From the NCBI RefSeq assembly GCF_017562075.2, contig NC_054081.1, positions 9,710,713 to 9,774,712 on the forward strand: 64,000 bases of DNA. Reading direction: 5' to 3'. Position 1 is the first letter of the stretch, and every line of letters starts with the position of its first letter. The translations under genes and the position numbers were made by a program. This stretch comes from Anopheles merus. Taxonomy: Eukaryota; Arthropoda; Insecta; Diptera; Culicidae. Shown here in pieces: positions 23,201 to 34,631 of the stretch. Under the pieces are notes generated by a model that saw only the letters and a program-made list of their open reading frames with translations, had not been told where the DNA came from and ran no database searches.

Positions 23201-26200
23201 GTAATGAGTGACGTCAGGTTCGGCGTTTCAGGCCGCGAGATACGCGTGTGTTGGGGCAAGAAACGTTTGGAATGAGCGCATCCGACATCACGCTTTGGCG
23301 GTGTCATGTGTTTTTAGTTAGATTCAAATTATGGTTAGCAGCCTACCAACAAAATTAAGAGACACCCCACGTGGTGGAGGCAAAGAAGGTGAACGATTGG
23401 CAGACAGTAAGGAAGAGAAGCAGAGTTGACAGAAAAAACGAACGATGCCACTCACCAAAAAAATGTACCGAACTTCATCTCTCCAGCAGAGCGTGTGCGT
23501 TGTGCTGAATCATCGTCCATCTCCTCCCCCCCCCCCCCCCCGATCGACCAGTGGAATGGGGGATGTGTGATGATCTCGCAACGATTCCTCCTTATCCTCT
23601 TTCTTGTGCCACTTTGGGGCGTACGTACGCGGGGAGTCATCTTGTGCTGAATTTTATGATAGTTTTTTTTTATTATTAGTTTTCCGTAGCTTCTTCTCCG
23701 AGAGCTGAGCTGCTGAGCCAAACCAGTGGAACCACACTGGGCTGGGGGAGGCCGCGCTCATGAAAGAGTGTGCTTTTTGCCCCCCGGCCCCCCATCCCTA
23801 GACCGACCGAAGGAGAGTGTGGCCAGCCTTTCGGACGACTGGCGCGGGCAGAAGGAAAGCTATAAATAAAAGCGCTCGAAACTTTCCGACTTGCGCCCGT
23901 GGTGGGGTTTTTGTTTTCTTCTTCTTCATCTTCATCCCCCGTTTGCTATGCCCTTCTTCTTTCGTTGGTTAAATTGCTCGCTGCCTCTGCCGCTCCTCAT
24001 AATGCTCGGGCAGCAGTGCACACCGGAAGCAAACCGCACTGAACCGTGGCGTGGTTAGTGCTCTGGAAATATGTGTATGTGTGTGTGTGTGTTGTGCTTT
24101 TTTCTTCTTCTTTTGCTATATATTCGCTAACGCTTATTATAATATAATTTATACATACACCACTGCCTTTACTTCGAACTCATATACCAACGGGCACATA
24201 TACACGTGGAGGGTTTGCACGCTTCAGTGGGTCAGCTGGACTGTGCTCGCAGCTAACGGCGCGATGGAAAGTCTGACCAACTAAGGAGAAGAAGCAATAG
24301 AAGAAAAACCTCACACACACACACGCGCGTAGACGAAAGCTCTAGAAATTTGGTTGTGTGTGAAAGGGAAGAAAACACCAATCTGCCAAGCCTGTCTTCA
24401 CGGGCACGCAACCCCCATTGCACAACAAATGAAATTGCTGGACCTTGCTGGTGTGGTATCGTGGCACTCACTGCCAACTAAGACCCACAGTTGCTTTACT
24501 GAACCTGTGTATCACGATGGGCGTCTGAGTGGATTGAAATGTCTATTCCAGCAGATGTTCTAATGTGGGGAAATGCTCCAAGGACCACAGAGATTCTCCG
24601 CTGGTGTACATTGGAATTGAAACAGAGAAAGAATAGGCTCTACAATGGCTTTCAAAGATAGTCTGGAACAATGTTGCGGTGTTTCTCATGCGCTGGAATT
24701 TAATAATAATAATCAAATGAGCTCAACAACTTAGAAGACAGAAAGAATTAGATTTTTTAAATTCCAAGTTGCCTAGAACTTCTCCAAAAGTTGTTTCCAT
24801 AATTCTGACAGGCTGAAATCACATGTATAGGCTAAGAATGCCACAGGAGATGTTTCTCATGCTTCTCTGGAATGATGCCTAAACGCCTAATAATCAGATT
24901 CTCTGGATGGTTTGGATATTGTTTCTTTTAAAGGTTTGAATATCTTTCCCAAAATTTGAGATACTCTTGGAAAATGTACCAGCGCCTCAAACATTCATTC
25001 GATCAGCTATTTATAAATATATTTTCCTGGAAATATGTTTTGAGTGACATTCTCAAAATTACGCATCCCATCATTGCACAACAAATGAAATAGAAGGTCC
25101 CAATGCCTTGTTGGTGTGGTACCGTGGCACTCACTGCCAAGAGAAACACATTTGCTGTACTGATCCTGTGTGTTAAGATGAGCTTCTGAGTGGATTAGAA
25201 GGTCTATTCCAGCAGACGTCCTAATGTGTGGAAATACTCCAAGGACGCCAGTACATTGCAATTGAAACCGAGAAGGAGTAGGCTCTACAATGGCTTTCAA
25301 AGTTGGTCTGGAACAACGCTGCGGTGTTTCTGGTACGCTGGAATTTAATAATAATAATCAAATTAGCTCAATAGCTTGAAAGGTAGAAAGAATTATATTT
25401 TTTTTTTATTTCAAGTTGCCTAGAACTTCTCCAAAATGTTGCTTCCAGAATTCTGGCAGACAGAAATCACATGCAATGGCTAAGAATGCCACAGGAGATG
25501 TTTCTCATGCTTCTCTGGAATGATGCCTAAACGTCTGATAATCAGATTCTCTGGATGGTTTGAGCATTTGGGTTTTTAAAGGTTTGAATCTCTATTCCAA
25601 AAATTGGGATGCTCTTGGGAAATGCTGGTCCATTGCTGGGCCTCAAACATTCATTCTATCAGCCACTTATGAATGTATTTTTCAGAAAATTTCTTTTGAG
25701 TGATTGTTTTTTCCCTGAAAATTACATTTTGAAAGACATCCTACTCACTAGAACATCGGAATGATACAAATTATTCGCTCCGTAGTCATACCCTTTTTTA
25801 AGATCTTTGCGTCAGTATTACCGTAACGCAACTCAATGCTGTAAAAAAGACCATTACAGTATAGTGCACGCCGGAGCATACGGGAGGGCCTGGTAGCTAG
25901 CAAAACGACTGCTCCAAGCTCCCGCAATTCCACCCGGAGCGGCCGAGTGATATCGATTTTATGTACCGCTCATTAGCTGCGCACACCTCAACCATCACCC
26001 GCGCACCGGTGCTCGTGTGGCGTACGTGTATGATTGCAATGAGATCATCAGCACTGCCGTTGTTAGAATGCTAAAAGAAGCCTGCATGTTGTCCGCTTGC
26101 CATGGAAAAAGAAGAAAACACGCACACACACACACCCGACAGTGAAAGAAGAGCCGAAATGGGTTCAAATTTCTCTCCACACAATTCCTCTACCACTGGT

Positions 26201-29200
26201 GCCGATCCTGCCCACCCTACGCCAAAACTCAAAAGTGACAAGTTAGATAGAAGGTTACAAAGGTTGGTGAATCGTACATTTGCGCTTCACTTTAGCATGG
26301 AGTGTGTAGCATGTTTGCTCATCTGCGCCAACAATCTTCGCCGCCACATCGGGTATCATGTGGATTACCCTATTTCTATCTCTCTCTTTCTTTCGCCCAT
26401 TATAAACCTCATCCTCTCGAGCGAATTGTTTGTGTGCTCTGATTCGGCGGCTGCGTTGCCTCTTCACTATCTGTTTTGCCAACCTACTCTCTCTCTCTCT
26501 CTCTCCTCGGCAGGGCTGTGGCGAGTCTGTTTATTTTAAAAGGCATGACGAATCGCGGCAGCATATCCGCGCGGATACGTCTTGTCTTACACAGCGGTTG
26601 CGTGTGACGTTCGCTTTGCTCATCCTCAAACCCCTGAGGGGAGCAGCGTTGCTCCAATATATGATCATCGCCGTCCAGCATTCCCGGACGTCGAGGCACG
26701 TTGCGAGGGTTTTTTTTGGGAGAATGTTGTTAGGCTTTAGTGCATTTGATAACTTCAACTTGAAAGATGCTCTAACATCAGCAATCATTGTTGTAGAGAT
26801 AATTCGATACGTCATAGTACTAACCACTTTCTCTCTCTCTCTCTCCGACACAGGGCAAGGTGTACCTGTTCGACAAAGTGTTCAAGCCGAACGCGACACA
26901 GGAGAAGGTGTACAATGAGGCGGCGAAATCCATCGTGTCGGACGTGCTGGCCGGCTACAACGGCACGATCTTCGCGTACGGCCAAACGTCGTCCGGCAAG
27001 ACGCACACGATGGAGGGCGTGATCGGCGACCCGGCCAAGCAGGGCATCATACCGCGCATCGTGAACGACATCTTCAACCACATCTACACGATGGAGATGA
27101 ACATCGAGTTCCACATCAAGGTGTCGTACTACGAGATCTACATGGACAAGATCCGCGACCTGCTGGACGTGTCGAAGGTCAACCTGAGCGTGCACGAGGA
27201 CAAGAACCGGGTGCCGTACGTGAAGGGCGCGTCCGAGCGGTTCGTCTCGAGCCCGGAGGAGGTGTTCGAGGTGATCGAGGAGGGCAAATCGAACCGGCAC
27301 ATCGCGGTGACGAACATGAACGAGCACTCGTCCCGCTCCCACTCGGTCTTTCTGATCAACGTCAAGCAGGAGAACATGGAGAACGAGAAGAAGCTGTCCG
27401 GCAAGCTGTACCTGGTCGATCTGGCCGGCTCGGAGAAGGTGTCGAAGACGGGCGCGGAGGGCACGGTGCTGGACGAGGCGAAGAACATCAACAAATCGCT
27501 GTCCGCGCTCGGCAACGTCATCTCGGCGCTGGCGGACGGCAACAAGACCCACATCCCGTACCGCGACTCGAAGCTGACCCGCATCCTGCAGGAGTCGCTC
27601 GGTGGCAATGCGCGCACCACGATCGTCATCTGCTGCTCGCCCGCCAGCTTCAACGAGTCGGAAACGAAGTCGACGCTCGATTTCGGCCGCAGGTAATGTT
27701 GCGTGCGTGCGCTTCTGTAATATTCATCTTTAAATGTGCCTTTTTTTCTTTTTCGCCTCACCCACAGAGCCAAGACGGTGAAGAACGTGGTGTGCGTGAA
27801 CGAGGAGCTGACCGCGGAGGAGTGGAAGCGGCGGTACGAGCGGGAGAAGGAGAAGAACACGAAGCTGAAGGGCAAGATCGAGAAGCTCGAGGCGGAGCTG
27901 GCCCGGTGGCGGGCGGGCGAAACGGTCAACGTGGAGGAGCAGCTCGACCTGCAGCAGGACGCGATGGAGGCGAGCACGCCGAACGTGGAGGTGCTGCTCG
28001 CCCAGCCGGCCGATCTGCCGGTGCCGGCGACGCCGGGCGGCGGCGGCCTGCCCCTGTCCGCCGAGCGCGACACGCTCGAGGTGGAGCGGGAGCGCCTGTA
28101 CCAGCAGCTGGACGAGAAGGACGAGGAGATCAACCAGCAGTCGCAGTACGTGGAGAAGCTGAAGGAGCAGATCATCGACCAGGAGGAGCTGATCGCGAAC
28201 ACGCGCCGCGACTACGAGAACCTCCAGTCGGAGATGACGCGCATCCAGCAGGAGAACGAGAACGCGAAGGAGGAGGTGAAGGAGGTGCTGCAGGCGCTCG
28301 AGGAGCTCGCGGTCAACTACGACCAGAAGTCGCAGGAGATCGAGCTGAAGAACAAGGAGATCGACATGGTGAACGACGAGCTGCTGCAGAAGCAGACCAC
28401 GCTGAACAGCGTCCAGTCGGAGCTGCAGCAGCTGAAGGACATGTCGTCGCACCAGAAGAAGCGCATCAACGAGATGCTGACCAACCTGCTGCGCGACCTG
28501 TCCGAGGTCGGGCAGGCGCTCGCCGCCGACCAGAACGAGATGAAGATGAACGTGGAGGCGTCGGCGGGCAAGGTCGAGGAGGAGTTCACCGTCGCCCGGC
28601 TGTACATCAGCAAGATGAAGTCGGAGGCGAAGAACCTGTCCGCCCGGTGCGCCAACCTCGAGACGCTGCAGCAGGACACCTGCCGGAAGGTGGGCGACTA
28701 CGAGAAGGATCTGAGCGAGTGCCGGCTGCTGATCTCGCAGCACGAGGCGCGCATGAAGTCGCTGCAGGAGTCGATGCGCGAGGCGGAGAACAAGAAGCGC
28801 ACGCTCGAGGAGAACATCGACGCGCTGCGGGAGGAGTGCGCCAAGCTGAAGGCGGCCGAGCAGGTGTCGGCGGTGAACGCGGAGGAGAAGCAGCGGGCCG
28901 ACCAGCTCAAGGTGGCGTTCGAGAGCCAGATGGACCAGCTGCGCGACGTCCACACCAAGCAGGTGTCGGCGCTGCGCGACGAAATCTCCGAAAAGCAGGA
29001 GCTGATCAACGAACTGAAGGAGTAAGTGTGGGGGGGTGGATGAGGAGAAGCTGCTTTGTCCTGTGGGGGGGGGGGGGGTGTGTGGGTGTGTGTGTGTGTG
29101 CGAGCGTATTGCTAATGATTCTTTTTTTTTTTTTGTATTTCAGCACCAACCAAAAGCTGACGCTTGCCCACCAGCAGATGACGGCGGACTACGAGAAGCT

Positions 29201-29996
29201 GAAGCAGGAGGAGCAGGAAAAGTCGGCCAAGCTGCAGACGCTTATGTCAGTATCACCCTTCCCAGACTCGCTACTATTAACACCGTCACAGCATACTACT
29301 ACTACCACAACCACTACCTTCCACAACCATCATCCATCTAACCTCGATTCGAACAAGCTCCTAGAACAGCAACAGTATCACGAAAAGCAGCAGCAGCAGC
29401 ACGACTGGCTAGCGCTGGAGGCGGACCCACTGTCCGCCAAGCGCCGGACGCCCCTCGACTACCAGTCGGGGCTGGCGTCACCCGCCTCCAGCGTGGAGCT
29501 CGTGCGCCTACTGCAGGCCGTCCTCAGTGAGGGCGAACAGCAGCACCAGCAGCCGTGCAAGATAGCGTCTCCCGTCGGTCAGCGACTGTCGAAGCGCGAC
29601 AAGAACCGGGCGAACGAGGAAAACGCCAAACTGACACCGTCCTCGACACCGGAACGGCACCACCACCAGCAGCAGCAGCAGCAGCCGCCCGCCCGCAAGC
29701 GTGCCACCAAATCGCGCCGGGTGCTGAACCTGCGGGCGAAGCGGGACGATGAGCGGGAAACGCCCGGCCTGGCGGCGGCCGTTGCACCGCCCGGCAGGCA
29801 CCGGTGCCGCTCGGCCGACTCCTCCCCAGCACCGTGCGTCGCCGGCACCGAGCTGGAGGGGGTGTGCGGGTGGCCCGGCCGGCTGATCAGCTCGCTGCTG
29901 CCGAAGGGCATGCCGACGCTGCAGCTCCATCTGCTCATCTCCCTCACGATGGTGCTGCTAACGCACCGCTGCCCGCAGTTTATGCTGGTGCTGTAA
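20228..29996 (+). CDS. Khc: Candidate alternative Khc isoform with read-through exon 4 and novel C-terminus
   Basis: If the exon 4 donor (GTCAGT at 29246) is not used, the frame stays open for 249 more codons (29247-29993) and stops at 29994-29996. The predicted protein has 1030 residues: 781 shared and 249 unique. The unique part starts SVSPFPDSLLLTPSQH and has Thr- and Gln/His-rich stretches. A better-structured segment follows (DWLALEADPLSAKRRTPLDY, then SSVELVRLLQAVLSEGEQ), then a basic region (PARKRATKSRRVLNLRAKR). It ends in a hydrophobic segment, LQLHLLISLTMVLLTH (about 1006-1021), with a nine-residue tail, like a tail anchor. Third positions stay G/C-rich and the composition is protein-like well past the donor. 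Against it, GC-rich exons here leave other frames open by chance, and no AATAAA was seen nearby. It would lack exon 5-8 sequences, including the IAK motif and, by family knowledge, most of the light-chain-binding region. Confidence 0.45.
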
Positions 29997-32900
29997 AATA
30001 ATCCACCCACGGGACTCCCCCATTCCCCCCCCCCCTCTATTTCTTTTTTTCTGTGCGTGGCAATGGTATCTCCTGCTCACTGTGTAATGGTGTGGCAAGT
30101 TGATATCGTTTTGTTTTTTTCGTTTCGATTGTTTTGTATAAAGTTTTAGAGCAAAAAGAAGCTTGCTTGGCAAAAAAGCAAAACGCTCAGTATTAGAGTT
30201 GCAAAAAAAACCCCTCATTTTGCCTTATCCCGCCCATAGCGATAACGGCGATAACGCATCTCGGAGAAGCTCAAAACTCAAGCGCTGCACATTGCGACGC
30301 GGTTTGGCGTGATTTATTGTTAGCTTTTCCATCCTTCCGGAGCATCTCTTCTGTTTTTCTTTTTCTTTTCTTTTACTATGACAGGAAAATGAGCATTTTT
30401 TCCGCATCGAATCTTCTCATCCTTTGACCTGGAGACGCACGCTCTCTCACGCGCGCAAACCGTCACGTTACTGTGTGTTGTTAGTTCTGGTAGTTACGAT
30501 CCGACCAACCTGCCTGTGGCGACTGGTGGGGCAGATATTGTGGAAGCGCTTACGTTCACGTTTCCCTTTCCCACCCCCACGGTGGGTGGCAGGATCAACG
30601 ATAAGTTAGATTACGCCCTAGTTAAATGTTGTTGACTAATATGTAGAGCTACTAGCACCACCGGACCACCCCCCACTCCCAGGCACGCAAAAAGTCGGCG
30701 CCGGACCGCGGTGGTTGTACGATAAATGAAGAAAAAAATAGCTGCTCCATTTACGCTCCCAAACTCTTCACCCCAAAAAAGGCCTTTTTGCTTCTGTGAT
30801 AGCAAAAACAAAATCCCCCCCCCTCAGTCCCTCAGTCATAATAGTATTATAGAGCAGCGACGATGTGGAACGAACAACTGAGGGTGGTGGGAAAGACTTC
30901 TTCTTCTCTAAAAAAAGATTGTGTAAGATAAAATCAGGGGGACACACACTTTATCTTATCGTTCGAAGAAGAGCAAGAAAAAAACTAAGTTCGATTAGGA
31001 TATCTACCGGTTTGCGCAGTCACTTTTGCTGCATTGTTACGTCACGAATGTGTATGTTTTTTTTTTTTTCAAATGATTTTTATGTTTGTGCGTGTATAAA
31101 TTTCAGTTTTGCATTGTACGTTAAGCTCGCCGCTAAGCCCACTGCCTCTCGAAGCGGTGGAAGGATTTACGTTAGGTTTTAGTTTTTAGTTTGCAAACTA
31201 TTTTCTGTATCTCGCACCATCATCGTTCGTGGTGGTGGTGAGGTAGTGGGATAAGCGTTTGCTGAAGGGTGTGTGCAATACAGTGGGTCACAGTCAGTGC
31301 TGCAAAATGTCACTGTCAAAGTCACAAAAACAATCGGACTGAAACAAAATCCATGTCAGCGTCATCGTACTCAATTGTGATAATCAGAGGTGATACTCAG
31401 AACGATTGGTGTGATCAATGCAATGCTTCGTGACATTTTTACATTAGTCATGACAAATTCTTACTGAAACTGAATCATGTCAGCGTCACGAGCTCTACTG
31501 TGATGATCAGAGGTGAGACTCAAACAATTGGTGCGACCATCACATGCTTGGAGACATTGTGTGCAACCAACTCTTGATCAGTCGGTGATCATCGCGATAG
31601 TCATGGGAAATATGCGGTGCTGGCGAGTGGTCCCAAGCAGAGAATGAGCATGGTTTCTCGCTCTGTTTGAACTGACAGACAATCAAACCAAACAGAGCGA
31701 GAAAGAATGCTCCTTTTTGCTGCTTGGGACCACACGCCAAGTATATTCCAAGAATGTCGTGATTATCACCGACAGAAATTGTCGTGACCAAGTGAGTGAT
31801 GAAAAGCTGGGTGCTAAACAAAATGTCATCAAGCATGTGATCGGTCCCCGAACTGTTTGAGTCTTACCTCTAATCATCGCAGTTGTTTACGTGACCTGAT
31901 ATGAGCTTCGTTTCAAACATGAGTGTTGGTGACTGGAAGCACTGCTCACAGCCAGAAAAAGTCATGATTATTATCATGAGGCATTACGCTCAGCTCGTCA
32001 GTCAGAGTATTGGACGTTGGTCGCAAACATTCGCATGTCGTGTTCGGCAAATCATGACGCACTCTCATCGAGTATCAGCAATGAGCATCAAGCTACCACG
32101 GATAGGTTCATTGTTTCGCATGCTTATATCTCGTGATGCTCATGGCATTTTGCAGCACTGGCCACAGCTCTGCTGGCGGTGTGGCACACACTATAGGGTT
32201 TGTAGGGAAGCGGCCCTCATCAGCCCAAGGAACTTCGCCTGCGCGGCGTGGCAATATTGAACGAGCTGTGATAAAGATAAAGAACGCAAGAGAGAGAGCA
32301 AGCGCAAGTAGTGCATTAGGTTTTCGATTAGCGATTGCTTTTGTGTTAGCAATACAATGCTCCACCCGTCCCCCCGTCCCCCTTAGGCTGCCACTCCTGT
32401 TTCGCGTGCTAAAACGCTCACCCAAACAAGCCCGATGCGGGATCACACTCTTGACAGGCGATAAAGACGACGCACAGAATCCGATGAAGAGGGTTCGATC
32501 ACTCGCGAACACGCCGGTACGGGCGTGCATAATCCTTTCGCTATTAAAAAAAACACCCACAGACACAAACACACACACACATAGACACATACATGAGCCC
32601 ACTAAACGTGCCCAATTTTCTTGATATCTGTTTTCGTTCTATCGCGCTAGCCATCTCCCTTATTAGGACCCCTTCGCTTTCGAGATGTGCTTTTTGGATG
32701 TTTTTTTTTTTATTTTAAATTATATCTCCCCCCCCCCCCCTCTCTCTACTTCGAACATTTTCGTTGTGCTGATGTGTGTACATTCCGATTAGGTGTTAAG
32801 CCTTTACGACGTTTTATTGATTATCCGTTGCTAATTTTATTGTATTGTTGTCACTTTTTGTTGTTATTTTGTTTCCTTTACTTTTAACTCATTAACTTTA

Positions 32901-33953
32901 AACTCATCCATAACTTTGCAGGTCGCCCCTCCCGCCAAGTTGTTTCACTGTTTCGTTTTGTTTTGTTGTAGTTTTTTAGCCCGTTTTTCACAATTTTTGT
33001 TTTCAGCTTTTCTCCCCCATGTATGTCGCGCTACCATTACGCTGGTTGCACCGCCGAAGACGTGGCGGCAGTGGGGGCTGATATTTCTGTACTTTAAAAG
33101 CAAAAAAAAACCCTAATTAACCTAAAACATTGAACGCCCCGCTAAGCGCCGAAAAGCCGAAGCCCACCTACCCCTCACCCTGGAGCCGAGCTTCCTCTCT
33201 TTTTTGTTTTGTTGAACGGAACTGTCACACCGCCAAATCGATGGATTGGTCAGGGCACATTTTTTGTTTTTGTTTTTAACAAAAGACTTCAACAGACACT
33301 TTCCCAGGACGGCCCAGGAAAGTAAGGGTAGGAATGAAGAAGCATTGTAGCGAAAAGAGAGCAAAAAGAAGAAGAAGAAGAAGAAGAAGACAGTTAGAGA
33401 GCAGAGTACGAAGGTGTCCAGACCGCGACCCCAGACACATCGGCCGCCTATCTAGTGCTTCCAGGCCTCCAGGTTCCTCTGGCGTGTCCTCCGCAGCGTC
33501 CGTCCAGAATGGCGTGAACCAGCGATCCAGGCTTCGGGGCGGGCGAGTGCGTGCGTGTGCGTTTCTGTTCTGATTTTTAGGTTTTTCTAGGTTTGCTCCG
33601 GCGGGACTTCTGCGGCGAGCAAGCGTGCGCGTGCGGTTCGGCGTGCCAGGTTGCTGTGCTACGACGTTGCGGTGTTACTGGGAGCTCAGCGAATCAGATG
33701 GATGGCGGCACTAACCTTCCCATTGCCTTCCGACTCATCTTGAAATCTTCGATAAGCGAAACGCGAAACACAAAAGCGAAATGAGAACATATATGAGCGT
33801 ACTGTATCGCGTCGCAATACGTTTTTGCCGGTAAGCCAGGATCGACCAGTCAGACTTCGGAAGCGGTAGGCTCTAGCAAATATCTAGACAGAGACTGACT
33901 TAGAGCTAGGACGAATCTAGGCTTGCAGTCGTTAGGGATACTTTGACGAAAAA

Positions 33954-34004
<51 letters not shown>

Positions 34005-34554
34005 TGGACTGCGTTAGTATCTACCAACAACCACCACGACCAGTTGCGACCATGCGGCTTGCGGGGTTGCGGGCATAAAGAGGAAAGGGCTTCCCGGGCT
34101 GCGACGTCTCCGGCTGTAAGCGACGAACTTTTGTTTGTTTGTTTGTTTGCTTTTTTTTTGCCTTCGTGAAGCAGTGTACAGTAAACCAACAAGCAAAAAC
34201 AAAAAAACAACCTGCCCCTCCCCGCACACCACCACCCCTCCGCCTGGTAGATGTTTTATGTTTCAGTTCCATCTCTTCCGTTCTGTATTATGCCTGAACA
34301 GTTTTTTGTTGTTTTCTTCTCTCTCTCTGTACTACTGGAACTATCATACTACCATCCTTTATATAAATGTACTCCTTTTTGCGTTTGAAATGTACACTCT
34401 CTCTAGCTCTCGCTCTCTTTAGTTCAGCTTCGAACGAAAAAAAGGATACGTATACGTACGAACAGAGCACGCACTATAAACATGCACCCCAAAATAACTC
34501 AAACAGACTTAACTGTGCAGACACACATACAAAGCTATATTGCTTAAACTCACA

Positions 34555-34631
<77 letters not shown>

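Noticed and set aside
27730..28953. A 407-codon minus-strand open frame over Khc exon 3
   Set aside because: Leu/His/Val-rich mirror of the Lys/Glu/Gln coiled coil on the sense strand; a codon-bias artefact.
27696..29021. Long plus-strand frame over Khc exon 3 that runs into the exon 4 frame
   Set aside because: Over exon 3 it is out of frame with the conserved coiled coil. The 122-base intron 3 has normal splice sites, so only the part from 29144 on is real.
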